The notes: generated by a model from the letters alone, not told the origin. Positions 9,628 through 18,467 are shown, numbered from the stretch's first letter. The stretch is DNA of 64,000 nucleotides from Deltaproteobacteria bacterium (GCA_016219185.1 JACRBZ010000065.1:1-64000), one strand, 5' to 3'. Program-made: numbers and translations.

Positions 9628-10528
9628 TGATGACATCGATAATCAGGGACGTGAGGGACTACGGCAAAAGGGAATGCTGGAGATAGGAATTTCGGTCGGG
9701 ATTCATGCGGCAGGCTTGTTGTCCATCCTGCTGTTGACGATGTTTTCAGCCTCTCACGAAACACCCGACACCCCGTTTGTTACCGTTCATCTGGTGGAAA
9801 TGGCGGCAAACAGTGCCGGCGAACTCGAACCTTTCCCTGGAACGGAAAACGGAAAGACGCTGCAAACCGCAGCTATGCCCGGCGATATCATCCGCCCTTC
9901 CAGGCCCGTGTTTTCCCAAACACGGGCCGTGATGGAGCGCAAACCCCGGAAAGTCGGGAAACGGCAGCAGCCAGTCAATATCTCCGGGAAAACATCCGAA
10001 CCTGAACCCGAGACAGCTTCGGTGCCCGCACCTTCCGAATCTCAGGATCCGGCGCCTTCACAAATCAGCGAAAGCACCGATGCTGCGGGTAGCAAGGGGA
10101 GCGGGCCAGCCGTTCAGGGAACTTTCGAAAACGAAGCCGGATCGGGGAACGGTTTGGGGGCTGGACCTGGAAACGGATCGGGAAACGGATCGGGTGCCGG
10201 CGGTGCTTTAACGGGAACCGGCGGCACGGGGGGTGCGTTCGACCTGAAACAGGTTGATCAGCCGCCGGTTCCCATACGGAAAGTCGATCCTGAATTTCCC
10301 CCTGCCGCACGCAAATTGGGCGTTTCGGGCAGTGTGACGATAAAATTTCTGGTCAAGGCTGACGGCAGTGTCATCAAAGATTCCGTACTCGAAGCCAACC
10401 CTGAAGGGCTGTTTGATCAGTGCGCGCTGGATGCCATCCGCAAGTGGCATTTCACCCCCGGTATTTATCAGGGAAAAGCCGTGGCAACATGGGTGATTCT
10501 GCCCGTTCAGTTCCGGCTGTCCCGATAG
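9608..10528 (+). CDS. tonB: TonB family energy transducer
   Basis: 306 residues from the ATG at 9608, which overlaps the receptor gene by 20 bases; an internal ATG at 9674 is an alternative start. One membrane helix near residues 27-45 (GISVGIHAAGLLSILLL) anchors it in the inner membrane. A long low-complexity linker rich in Pro, Ser, then Gly/Asn/Ser repeats (near 175-205) spans the periplasm. The C-terminal TonB domain begins near residue 220 (PVPIRKVDPEFPPAARK) and includes GSVTIKFLVKADGSV and ALDAIRKWHFTPG. No exbB or exbD is present in the window, so the energising partners must be encoded elsewhere. Likely dedicated to the adjacent receptor. Confidence 0.92.
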   Translation: MCRINTDDDIDNQGREGLRQKGMLEIGISVGIHAAGLLSILLLTMFSASHETPDTPFVTVHLVEMAANSAGELEPFPGTENGKTLQTAAMPGDIIRPSRPVFSQTRAVMERKPRKVGKRQQPVNISGKTSEPEPETASVPAPSESQDPAPSQISESTDAAGSKGSGPAVQGTFENEAGSGNGLGAGPGNGSGNGSGAGGALTGTGGTGGAFDLKQVDQPPVPIRKVDPEFPPAARKLGVSGSVTIKFLVKADGSVIKDSVLEANPEGLFDQCALDAIRKWHFTPGIYQGKAVATWVILPVQFRLSR

Positions 10529-10552
10529 GAGAGAGGCTGCCGGTTGGCATCA

Positions 10553-10566
10553 CATCAATATTGATG
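10553..10566. repeat. 14-bp perfect palindrome
   Basis: CATCAATATTGATG lies between tonB and the gene at 10598. It could be a protein-binding site or chance; no second copy was noticed. Confidence 0.3.
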
Positions 10567-10597
10567 AACTCATAAAAAATCAAAATAGGAGGTTGCC

Positions 10598-11083
10598 GTG
10601 AATACGAAACCATCGGAAGGTGAATTGCCGAACTCCCCGGAAACAATAGCACTCCGGGTAACCGGAAGGGTTGGGAACCCACTGATGCTCGGCATGACGG
10701 ATATCCGGGACATGGAATCGGAAGAATTTCAGGATTTGTTCATCGTGTGTGGTACGGGCACTCCCAAGGACTGCATTCAGCGTTGCAGGGGCGTGCTGAT
10801 CGAAAAGATCATCCAGAAAGCCGATGTGTTAAAGGAGGGACACAATGACACGAAAAAAATGTTCATTGTTGCCACGGCCGATGATGGCTACAAAGTCGTC
10901 TTTTCATGGCAGGAAATATTCAATACCGCGATAGGCGGTGGTGTGGCTGTTTTGACCGAAAGGGACGGCCTGCCGCTGGGTGAAACGCGGGACCGTATTG
11001 ATTTGATTTCTTCCCAGGATTATTACGCGGGTTCAAGGTACGTGAGGGATCTGCGGTATATCGAGGTGTTATTGTTCCAATAG
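10598..11083 (+). CDS. Small protein resembling the oxidoreductase molybdopterin-binding (sulfite oxidase-like) domain
   Basis: 161 residues from a GTG at 10598 with TAGGAGG upstream. The order of segments matches the Oxidored_molyb fold: LRVTGRVGNPLMLGMTDIRD at residues 19-38, then VCGTGTPKDCIQRCRGVLI where the family has the pterin loop, then VATADDGYKVVFSW and the closing RYIEVLLF. It lacks a signal peptide and is much shorter than catalytic sulfite oxidase relatives, so it may bind a pterin or metal rather than catalyse redox chemistry. Recognition is by motif order only. It sits between tonB and FmdE, with short spacings on both sides. Confidence 0.6.
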   Translation: MNTKPSEGELPNSPETIALRVTGRVGNPLMLGMTDIRDMESEEFQDLFIVCGTGTPKDCIQRCRGVLIEKIIQKADVLKEGHNDTKKMFIVATADDGYKVVFSWQEIFNTAIGGGVAVLTERDGLPLGETRDRIDLISSQDYYAGSRYVRDLRYIEVLLFQ

Positions 11084-11102
11084 CGAAATTTGGGAGACCG
11101 GG

Positions 11103-11723
11103 ATGAACGAGATGACAAGCACGTTGTTTAACAGGTATTTGGATCATGCCGTAAAGTTCCACGGGCATTTGTGCGGCGGACAGGTAGTGGGGGTCAGAAT
11201 GGCCATGGCCGGTTTGAGGGAGCTGGGTATTGAGGATCCCAGGGGCAGCCAGGGCAGGAACCTGGTCATATTCATCGAGATTGACCGGTGCGCCGCGGAT
11301 GCGATCATATCCGTCACCGGACGCACTCCCGGCAAGCGCAGCATTAAAATCATGGACTACGGCAAAATGGCGGCAACCTTTGTCGATACCGGAACCGGCA
11401 GGGCCGTAAGAGTCAGCATCCGGCCGGATTCCAATCAAAAGATCTCGGAAATGAAGCAGTGCCGCATGCCGGAAAAAGATGAAAAATCGGCCACTATTGA
11501 AGCATTGGCAGCCATACCCGAAAAAGAACTTCTGATGATCCGGCAGGTCCGTATCACAATCAGGCCCCAGGACCTTCCCGGAGAGTCCTTGAATTCAACG
11601 GTCTGTACGTCCTGTGGTGAGACGGTCAGGGACATGCGGGAAACCTATCGTGAAGGAAAGGCCCTGTGCCGGCCGTGTGCCGAAAACAAAGCCTATTATG
11701 AAGAAATAAAGGAAAATTTATGA
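11103..11723 (+). CDS. FmdE family protein with C-terminal zinc ribbon
   Basis: 206 residues. The N-terminal FmdE domain has the characteristic KFHGHLCGGQVVGVRMA segment near residue 17 and the conserved SVTGRTPGKRS and DYGKMAATF segments near 75-95. A C-terminal zinc ribbon (CTSCGE near 166, CRPC near 187) ends the protein. FmdE proteins occur with Mo/W formylmethanofuran dehydrogenases but are widespread beside metal and pterin genes; their reaction is not settled. GGGAGACC precedes the ATG, and the stop overlaps the methyltransferase start (ATGA), so the two are translationally coupled. Confidence 0.9.
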   Translation: MNEMTSTLFNRYLDHAVKFHGHLCGGQVVGVRMAMAGLRELGIEDPRGSQGRNLVIFIEIDRCAADAIISVTGRTPGKRSIKIMDYGKMAATFVDTGTGRAVRVSIRPDSNQKISEMKQCRMPEKDEKSATIEALAAIPEKELLMIRQVRITIRPQDLPGESLNSTVCTSCGETVRDMRETYREGKALCRPCAENKAYYEEIKENL

Positions 11724-12529
11724 GCGTGCCGTCCATTGACTGGAATGAAGTGTGGAAGCAAATCCACGACAACCGACATGATTCGACGCATCATCCCGAA
11801 TTCTGGAACAAACGGGCCCCGTCGTTTGCTCGGCATGCATCGGGAAGCGATTATGTCCGGCAGTTTATCGATATCATGAAACCCGATCCCGCCTGGAGTG
11901 TTCTGGATGTCGGATGCGCTGCCGGAACCCTGGCCGTGCCGCTGTCTTCGCTTGTCGGATCGGTTACGGCTCTTGATTCCTCGACAACGATGATTTCCCT
12001 GCTCGATGAACGCTGCCTGCTGCAAGGCATCACCAACATCCGCAGGGTCGAGGGAAGGTGGGAGGATGACTGGGATGCGCTTGATATCGGCATGCATGAT
12101 GTTGCCATAGCCTCCCGCTCGCTGGTTATGGAGGATCTGCACGGCGCCATCCTGAAACTGGAAAGCCGCGCCAGGAAACGGGTGTATCTGTCAGCGATGG
12201 TGGACGACGGTCCCCACGACCGCCGGATTGTCGAAGCCGTCGGGCGAACTTTCGGGCCTCGCGCCGATTATATCGTGGTTTACAATCTTCTTCGCCAGAT
12301 GGGACGCTATGCCAATGTCGCATTTACCGTCAACAAGGAAGAAAAAGTGTTTGGAAATGTCGGGGACGCCGTCAATTCCCTGCGATGGATGATCCACGAC
12401 ATGACGCCGGAAGAAGAATCACGGCTCAAATGGCACCTTCAGGAGCGCCTCATTCGGAATCACGATGGATGGAAACTGCCATATTCCCGCGTGATTCGTT
12501 GGGCCGTGCTGTGGTGGGAAAAAGAATGA
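11720..12529 (+). CDS. Class I SAM-dependent methyltransferase (cluster 1)
   Basis: 269 residues. The SAM-binding motif I is VLDVGCAAGTLAVPLSS near residues 57-73, followed by the acidic loop ALDSSTTMISLLDE. The substrate is not predictable from sequence. It starts inside the last codon of FmdE (ATGA overlap). A second, shorter methyltransferase lies in the equivalent place of cluster 2 (26755), which suggests that methylation is part of this pathway, for example of a metal-binding small molecule; that is inference. A 159-base gap with no clear gene separates it from the next gene. Confidence 0.88.
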   Translation: MSVPSIDWNEVWKQIHDNRHDSTHHPEFWNKRAPSFARHASGSDYVRQFIDIMKPDPAWSVLDVGCAAGTLAVPLSSLVGSVTALDSSTTMISLLDERCLLQGITNIRRVEGRWEDDWDALDIGMHDVAIASRSLVMEDLHGAILKLESRARKRVYLSAMVDDGPHDRRIVEAVGRTFGPRADYIVVYNLLRQMGRYANVAFTVNKEEKVFGNVGDAVNSLRWMIHDMTPEEESRLKWHLQERLIRNHDGWKLPYSRVIRWAVLWWEKE

Positions 12530-12688
12530 CAGACTTTTGGGGATGGAAACGATAAAAGTTTTACAAGCTTTTTCTCGGCGTTGAACTGGATGATACATCT
12601 TTAAACGGGTTACTGGAGTAAGAATAAACGCCTGTGATTTTTTGTGAAGTCATGATTTCGGTGGCTATACAACACCAAGAGGATTGAA

Positions 12689-13495
12689 ATGCCCACATTG
12701 AGTGAAGAAATTGTTGAAGAAGTCCAAAAACGTTCCGCGTCCCTGGAAGACCTTCCCGGAATTCGGATGGTGGCGATATCGTTGGGATATACATTTGTCG
12801 AACTGAACAACGGAACCATGGGAGTTTGTTTTACCCCCCGATCCGACAGCGAATCCTGCGCACATTACCCCAGGGCCGGAACACTGGCAAAAAAACATAT
12901 CCTCGATTTGACGGAACTGATGCTTTCCCCGCATCCCCTGGAAAAAAGCGTGGGGATTGCAGCCGTCAATGCGGTTTCACAGATGATCATGGATCACGAG
13001 CCGGATCATTACAGATTTTCGGAAACGGATTTTTTGAGTCTTCTGCCCTTTGGCGAGCTGCGTCTCAAGGTCGGCATGGTGGGAAACATCGGCCCATTTG
13101 TTCCATTTCTATTGACTCATGCCTCTTCCCTGACAATCGTCGATAACAATCCCTCATTGTTCCCGGGATTTCAGGATGGCTATGTCATCAGCAAAAATAT
13201 CGCGGATCTGGCGGATGTGGACGTGTTGATTATAACGGGCTCATCCGCGGCTGTTGGAGATTTCGATCAGGTCATCGAGTCCGCAAAATCAGCACGGTTT
13301 ATCGGCGTGGTCGGTCCATCGGCCGGCTGGCTTCCGGACCCGGCATTCAGACGCGGTGTCCATGCCGTTGCGGCAACCAAGATCATAGACATATCCGGAG
13401 CGCGCCGCGCCATTCTGGAAGGAGGCGGAACCCCGCATTTTATTGCTTGTGGGCGCAAATATACCTTGATGAACCAGGGGGAATCGAAATTATAG
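12689..13495 (+). CDS. DUF4213/DUF364 putative heavy-metal chelation protein
   Basis: 268 residues. The N-terminal part (MVAISLGYTFVELNNGTMGV, residues 29-48) and the Rossmann-like C-terminal part (KVGMVGNIGPFVPFL, VDVLIITGSSAAVGDFD, GVVGPSAGWLPD) fit the DUF4213-DUF364 pair, described as a putative metal chelator. A second member lies next to modAB at 34010, tying this family to Mo in this genome. No signal peptide, so cytoplasmic. Start ATG at 12689 has only a weak ribosome site (GAGGATTGAA). Confidence 0.8.
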   Translation: MPTLSEEIVEEVQKRSASLEDLPGIRMVAISLGYTFVELNNGTMGVCFTPRSDSESCAHYPRAGTLAKKHILDLTELMLSPHPLEKSVGIAAVNAVSQMIMDHEPDHYRFSETDFLSLLPFGELRLKVGMVGNIGPFVPFLLTHASSLTIVDNNPSLFPGFQDGYVISKNIADLADVDVLIITGSSAAVGDFDQVIESAKSARFIGVVGPSAGWLPDPAFRRGVHAVAATKIIDISGARRAILEGGGTPHFIACGRKYTLMNQGESKL

Positions 13496-13532
13496 AGGAT
13501 CCGGAAGCTGTAAAAATAACTGCACGGAAAAG

Positions 13533-13564
13533 TTGCCGGCGGTCCGGATATCAACCGCCGGCAA
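13533..13564 (+). other. Hairpin between the DUF364 gene and the ABC importer genes
   Basis: TTGCCGGCGGT and ACCGCCGGCAA form a perfect 11-bp stem with a 10-base loop, 63 bases before the ATPase start. No T-run follows. It could be an attenuator, an mRNA stabiliser or a processing site. Confidence 0.4.
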
Positions 13565-13626
13565 GAATCTTCACGGAATTGGAACAACTTGCCCCACAGA
13601 GCCGGATAACCAGGAGCGTAAGATAT

Positions 13627-14418
13627 ATGACGCAGAACAATGAAATCCTCGTGATAGAGAATGTTGATTTCAGTTACCGCGAAAGAAAAACCCTGAGCGA
13701 CATCAGTTTCTCGGTGAGAAAGGGAGAGATTTGCGGGCTTCTCGGTCCCAACGGTTCCGGAAAAACGACCTTGCTTAAGTGCATCAATAGAATTCTGAAT
13801 AACGAAACCGGAAGCATAACCATTCACGGCCAAAACATCGCAGTGCTTTCCCGCGAGGAAATAGCCAAACTGATAGCGGTTGTACCGCAGGAATTAACCA
13901 TCGTCTTTTCTTTCACGGTTCTGCAGATTGTGCTGATGGCTGGCAGTATGAGATTCGGCATTTCGGGGGTTGCAAAGAAAAATGACCATTTGAGTGCCCT
14001 GGAAATCCTCGAAGAGCTCCACATAGTGCATCTTGCCCAGCGGCAATACAATGAACTTTCCGGCGGCGAGAAACAAATGGTGCTGATAGCCAGGTCGCTA
14101 TTTCAGAAGGCAGGGATTCTGCTTCTTGATGAACCCACTTCACACCTGGATTTCAAACGCCAGCACATCATCATGGAACTGATCAGAAAGATAACCAGAG
14201 AGAAGAACCTCACCACCATTATGACCCTTCACGACCCCAATACGGCCGGAAGATACTGCGACAGGCTCATTATGCTGAATAACGGAAGTATCCGTCATCA
14301 GGGCTTACGGGATAAAGTATTTCATGTGAAATACCTGGAGTCGGTTTACGACATGAGGATAAAGATGGAACTGACAGATACGGGGGCAGAATATGTACTC
14401 CCTGCTTATGAACAATGA
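13627..14418 (+). CDS. FecE/BtuD-type ABC importer ATPase (cluster 1)
   Basis: 263 residues from the ATG at 13627, chosen because AGGAGCG lies upstream; the frame stays open back to 13447 but lacks homology there. Walker A is GPNGSGKTT near residue 39, the signature is LSGGEKQ, Walker B is ILLLDEPTSHLD, and the switch His is in TIMTLHDPN. This is the class II (siderophore/cobalamin/MolC-type) ATPase. It overlaps the permease start by 4 bases. With the permease and binding protein that follow it forms a complete importer. Confidence 0.92.
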   Translation: MTQNNEILVIENVDFSYRERKTLSDISFSVRKGEICGLLGPNGSGKTTLLKCINRILNNETGSITIHGQNIAVLSREEIAKLIAVVPQELTIVFSFTVLQIVLMAGSMRFGISGVAKKNDHLSALEILEELHIVHLAQRQYNELSGGEKQMVLIARSLFQKAGILLLDEPTSHLDFKRQHIIMELIRKITREKNLTTIMTLHDPNTAGRYCDRLIMLNNGSIRHQGLRDKVFHVKYLESVYDMRIKMELTDTGAEYVLPAYEQ

Positions 14419-15425
14419 GACAAAACGGGGCATTCATTATCATCGGAATCTTGCTGATTTTCAGTGTGATATTGGCTCTGACCATAGGTCAATACGCCAT
14501 TAAGCCTGCGATGCTATGGCAGATCGTGTCACTGAAGCTCACGGGACGCATTCCGGGTGATGATCTTGCCGTTCCGGCCATGGTTTTGTGGTCTGTAAGG
14601 CTGCCAAGGGTGCTCATGGCCATCCTTGCCGGATCTGCGCTTTCCGTGGGCGGGGTTGTATTTCAGGGAATTATGAGAAACCCCCTTGTATCGCCTTCGT
14701 TTCTCGGGGTGACTCACGGGGCCGTGTTCGGAGCCTCGATCGCCATCATATTCTTCAGTAAATCGGCATTGTCCATAGAAAGTTCTGCCTTCTTCTGGGC
14801 CGTAGCGGCTGTTGTTCTGGTCCATGTAATAGGCGACCGCGGCATAAATACCATGACCACACTGGTAATCGCAGGGGTTATTGTATCCACTTTCTTCATG
14901 GCGGCAGGGTCGGCCCTGCAATACATAGCCGATCCTTACGAACAGCTCCCTGCAATTGTATTCTGGCATATGGGTGGGCTGAACAACATCCTTTGGAAGA
15001 ACGTCATCAGGGCTCTGGTCATTATCTCAATCGGCATCATCGGGATCTGCATATTCAGAGGAAAACTGAATCTCATGGCTCTCGGGGACGAAGAGGCGCT
15101 ATCCATGGGAGTGAACGTCAAACTTGCAAGAAACCTTTTCATGCTCTTTGCAACCCTTATCGTGGCTGCAGGAAGTTCATCCTGTGGCATAATCATGTGG
15201 GTTGACCTTATCGTCGCTCACATAGCCCGTCTGATCGTAGGCCCGGACCACGGAAGATTGATCCCTTTTGCCGCTTTGCTGGGAGGGGTGTTTTTGCTTC
15301 TGACGGACACGATTGTACGAATCCTGCCTAACGGAGAAATCCCGATCAGCATCGTTACATCATTCATTGGCGCACCTCTGCTGGGGTATCTGCTGATGAA
15401 GCAAACCAGACAATGGAAGGACTAA
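14415..15425 (+). CDS. FecCD/BtuC-type ABC importer permease (cluster 1)
   Basis: 336 residues with about ten hydrophobic helices. Family segments are visible: PRVLMAILAGSALSVGGVVF, the conserved NPLVSPSFLGVTHGAVFGA, LGDEEALSMGVN (ATPase coupling loop), and the GPDHGRLIPFAAL ending. It is the inner-membrane channel of the class II importer. In Haemophilus influenzae a transporter of this fold (MolBC) imports molybdate, so Mo/W chelate transport is a reasonable possibility beside iron-siderophore or cobalamin import. Confidence 0.93.
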   Translation: MRQNGAFIIIGILLIFSVILALTIGQYAIKPAMLWQIVSLKLTGRIPGDDLAVPAMVLWSVRLPRVLMAILAGSALSVGGVVFQGIMRNPLVSPSFLGVTHGAVFGASIAIIFFSKSALSIESSAFFWAVAAVVLVHVIGDRGINTMTTLVIAGVIVSTFFMAAGSALQYIADPYEQLPAIVFWHMGGLNNILWKNVIRALVIISIGIIGICIFRGKLNLMALGDEEALSMGVNVKLARNLFMLFATLIVAAGSSSCGIIMWVDLIVAHIARLIVGPDHGRLIPFAALLGGVFLLLTDTIVRILPNGEIPISIVTSFIGAPLLGYLLMKQTRQWKD

Positions 15426-15427
15426 AG

Positions 15428-16483
15428 ATGAGGCACAACGTGTTACGGATTGTATTAACTGCGCTCCTATCCGGATACCTCGGACTTAATTCACCGGTTC
15501 ATGCCAATGATTACAAAATTGTCACGGACATGGATGACAACAAGATCGAAGTCCCGGTCAACCCTCAAAGAATCGCGTGTATGCACGGCGTATCCTCGGA
15601 CAGGATCGTCATGCTCGGCAAAGGTGGCAGCCTGGTCTTGACGATGAAACCGTCCTCCTGGGCATACAAGCTCTATCCCGAAATAAGGCATGTACAGACC
15701 ACGGAGCCGCCTTTTACCGGTAACGTTGAGCGGCTGTTGAATCTCAAGGTTGATCTCGTACTCTACTCGCCCTTCCCGGGGGAAGCAGAAAAGTACAGGG
15801 CGGCAGGAATAAAAACCGCATGTGGGTTTTCGGCTCAGAAAAGGCCGAGGACCCTGGAAGGTTTCGTGGATAATTTCAAGCGTCAGGTGATATTTTTTGG
15901 CGATCTGCTGGGTCCGGAAGCCAAGACACGAGCGGATAAGTACTGTGAGTATTTTGATCGGAAGATTAACAGCATCCTGTCCATAACTTCAAGACTCAGC
16001 AAGAACGACAGGCCTGCCGTTTACTATGGCGGAAGAAGCGGGAATCTTTTGAACACTCAGGGCAAGGCCAGCGTGATGCACTGGCTTACCGAGGTCTCGG
16101 GTGGTACCTTTTTGCCGCAGGCCCATGACCAAAACTTCACTGAAGTGAATATGGAGCAGGTCCTGTCATGGAATCCGGATATCATCCTGATCAGCGGATG
16201 GGGCAACACGATTGAAAGCGTCAGGGAAAACCCGAACTGGGCGGCCCTGAGGGCCGTAAAAGCCGGGAAGCTCTATCTTATCCCGAACGGAATCTTTGCG
16301 TGGGATTACGCAAGCGGCGAAAGCGTACTGCTCGCCATATACATGGCAAAGATATTTCACCCCGATCTTTTCAAAGACTGGGATATGACAGGGGAGATGA
16401 AAACTTTCTATTCCGAAGTATATGGCAAAACAATAACAAATGAGGATGCGGAAAGGATATTGAAATGTCTGCCGCCTCTTTGA
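15428..16483 (+). CDS. Periplasmic binding protein of the FecCD-type importer
   Basis: 351 residues from the ATG at 15428 (GGAAGGACTAAAG upstream); an ATG at 15413 inside the permease gene is possible but less likely. The N-terminal signal peptide ends near SPVHA. Two-lobed class III binding-protein features follow: VPVNPQRIACMHG near residue 42 and, in the second lobe, NPDIILISGWGNTIE with AVKAGKLYLIPNG. It would deliver the ligand to the permease. Its C-terminal lobe is visibly similar to the C-terminal third of the radical SAM protein encoded next. Confidence 0.9.
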   Translation: MRHNVLRIVLTALLSGYLGLNSPVHANDYKIVTDMDDNKIEVPVNPQRIACMHGVSSDRIVMLGKGGSLVLTMKPSSWAYKLYPEIRHVQTTEPPFTGNVERLLNLKVDLVLYSPFPGEAEKYRAAGIKTACGFSAQKRPRTLEGFVDNFKRQVIFFGDLLGPEAKTRADKYCEYFDRKINSILSITSRLSKNDRPAVYYGGRSGNLLNTQGKASVMHWLTEVSGGTFLPQAHDQNFTEVNMEQVLSWNPDIILISGWGNTIESVRENPNWAALRAVKAGKLYLIPNGIFAWDYASGESVLLAIYMAKIFHPDLFKDWDMTGEMKTFYSEVYGKTITNEDAERILKCLPPL

Positions 16484-16520
16484 TTGTGAGTCTTGGATTT
16501 ACGAAATTTTGATCGCGTCA

Positions 16521-18341
16521 ATGATTGGAGTGAAGCCAGTGGAATGTGCCATCTGTGAACACCGTTGTTACATTGCCGAGAATGGAACCGGCATTTGCGG
16601 GATGTACACAAACAAAGACAACCGGATTGCGGAAAAGTATCCCGACAATTATCTTGTCGTTGTTCCATCCGAAATAGAATCCATGCCCATGCTCCATTAC
16701 TATCCGGGCAACAAGTTCCTTCAGGTCTGCACGATCGGGTGCAATTTCAGGTGTAGTGGCTGCGTTTCGTGGATACTCACGGAAAACCTTGGTTCGATAG
16801 AAGGCGCACTTCACGGAATGAATCCGGAAGAGATAGTCGGCAAGGCTCTGAGTGAAGGGTGTGCGGGCATCATGTTCTGCTTTAACGAGCCCGCAGTCTC
16901 TTTTCTTACTTTCAAGCGGATAGCCTCCCTTGCAAGAGCCAGGGGCCTTCTTGTCGGATGCGCAACGAATGCCTACTTTACCGAATCGTCATTCAGGGAT
17001 TTGTTGCGGCATATCGATTTTGTCAGCATCGGGATAAAGGGATGTACGGACAAGACGTACGCCTTGTTCGGGGCCGCGTCTGCTTCTCCCATATTCAGAA
17101 ACCTCGAACTCAGCATTGAAAGTGGAGTATCCACCGAAGTCGCGGCCGTTTACGTGAAGGGATACGAAAACGAAGTTTTGGAAACAGCCAAAGTGGTGGC
17201 ATCAATTTCAAGGGATATTCCGTTCCAGGTGATGCGCTTTATCCCGCTTGCCGCAGCCGATATCGCCGACGAGCCTTCCGTGAGAGAGGCCGAAACACTT
17301 TGCGAACACGTCAGGGGACTGCTCAATTACGTGTATCTTTTCAATTCACCCGGCACGCATTACCTGAATACCTATTGCCCTGAATGTGGGAAAGTCGTAG
17401 TTCGCAGGGGATTCAACGGCCCCATGTGCGCACACGTATTCGGCCACGGGGATGCCGGGGCATGCGAATGTGGCTTCAGGCCGCCTTTTGCCGGAACATT
17501 CGAAAAAGAGAGTGGCGCGCAGGTTCTCGGTTTTTTGGGAGGGTACAAGACCATACATATCCTCGAATCAATCCAAACCGTTCTTGCCTTTCTCGGGGAA
17601 AGAAACCCAAGTGTCGTAGCGTCCGTGTTGCAACAGATACTGGGAACGGACTTTATCGAGCGGCTTTATGAAAGGAGCAAAGAGATAGATTCCTATCTGA
17701 ATACCGTGGATCATTATGCAAAACTTGCAGGAAGAACCGATGAGGCCCATAAGCTTAGAGAATACATTGAGAAATACGTGTCAATCATAAAGAACCGCAC
17801 AAAGGATGCGCAGAGACCCTCGGTCTATTTCTCGCTCGGGCATCCGCTCATCGCCATATTCGGAGACAAATTCGAATGCAACCTTGTCGAAATAGCCGGA
17901 GGCCGATGTCTCAACAAGGATCTGGAGCGTGATGATGCCCCGGGCATGACCATACCGGAGGAAACGTTTAAGCGGCTCAATCCGGAGGTGATCCTTATCA
18001 GCGGAGCCATGGGTTATCCCGTGGCTGATTTCCGCAACTTCTGCGTGAATAACGGCCTGAACGATATCAAGGCCGTTAAGGATGGGAAGGTATTCAGCAT
18101 GCATCCGTATAGTACGGCAGGCAGACCCGACTGGATTCTGGGCTTGATGCAGATGGCCAATATCCTGCATCCCGAGATATTCAGTTTTGACATGAAGAAC
18201 ATCGCCGATGCGTTTTACGAGAGGTTCCTCGGTGTGAGACTCCCTGCCGTCGGGTGTAGTCGATCGATTACACATCCGGCGGTACTTGAACAAGTGGCGG
18301 ACGGGCATTGGTCGGACTACCGGGAAGGTGAACAGAAATAG
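16521..18341 (+). CDS. Radical SAM protein fused to a binding-protein-like C-terminal lobe (cluster 1)
   Basis: 606 residues from the ATG at 16521 (an upstream TTG at 16509 is possible; no strong ribosome site). Residues 8-30 hold CAICEHRCYI and GICGMY, as in AmmeMemoRadiSam/PflA-like proteins. The radical SAM cluster motif CNFRCSGC follows near 77. A zinc-ribbon-like part (CPECG near 288, CECG near 318) comes next. From about residue 432 the sequence resembles the C-terminal lobe of FepB/BtuF-type binding proteins: RPSVYFSLGHPL, VEIAGGRCLN, NPEVILISGAMG, IKAVKDGKVFSMHP, LGLMQMANILHPE. There is no signal peptide, so this lobe is cytoplasmic. Function unknown; a metal- or metallophore-modifying enzyme with a built-in ligand sensor is one reading. 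Confidence 0.85.
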   Translation: MIGVKPVECAICEHRCYIAENGTGICGMYTNKDNRIAEKYPDNYLVVVPSEIESMPMLHYYPGNKFLQVCTIGCNFRCSGCVSWILTENLGSIEGALHGMNPEEIVGKALSEGCAGIMFCFNEPAVSFLTFKRIASLARARGLLVGCATNAYFTESSFRDLLRHIDFVSIGIKGCTDKTYALFGAASASPIFRNLELSIESGVSTEVAAVYVKGYENEVLETAKVVASISRDIPFQVMRFIPLAAADIADEPSVREAETLCEHVRGLLNYVYLFNSPGTHYLNTYCPECGKVVVRRGFNGPMCAHVFGHGDAGACECGFRPPFAGTFEKESGAQVLGFLGGYKTIHILESIQTVLAFLGERNPSVVASVLQQILGTDFIERLYERSKEIDSYLNTVDHYAKLAGRTDEAHKLREYIEKYVSIIKNRTKDAQRPSVYFSLGHPLIAIFGDKFECNLVEIAGGRCLNKDLERDDAPGMTIPEETFKRLNPEVILISGAMGYPVADFRNFCVNNGLNDIKAVKDGKVFSMHPYSTAGRPDWILGLMQMANILHPEIFSFDMKNIADAFYERFLGVRLPAVGCSRSITHPAVLEQVADGHWSDYREGEQK

Positions 18342-18380
18342 ATCATTTTTGAGTAAACGTTGTTGCAACCATTTTCCGCA

Positions 18381-18409
18381 TTGAGTTCTCAACGGATTGA
18401 TTTTATATT
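18381..18409 (+). promoter_or_regulatory. Putative promoter of the XRE regulator
   Basis: TTGAGT, a 17-base spacer and TATATT, ending exactly where the dyad at 18410 begins. Confidence 0.45.
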
Positions 18410-18432
18410 ATACATTACAAATTGCAATGTAT
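18410..18432. promoter_or_regulatory. Dyad operator upstream of the XRE regulator
   Basis: A 23-base near-perfect palindrome: outer arms ATACATT and AATGTAT, inner CAA and TTG, one mismatched pair, one central base. It directly follows the proposed -10 box and would cover the transcription start, the geometry expected for autorepression by the HTH protein encoded 36 bases downstream. Confidence 0.65.
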
Positions 18433-18467
18433 GAATATTTAAATATGACAAGGTAAGGAGGCCTGCC

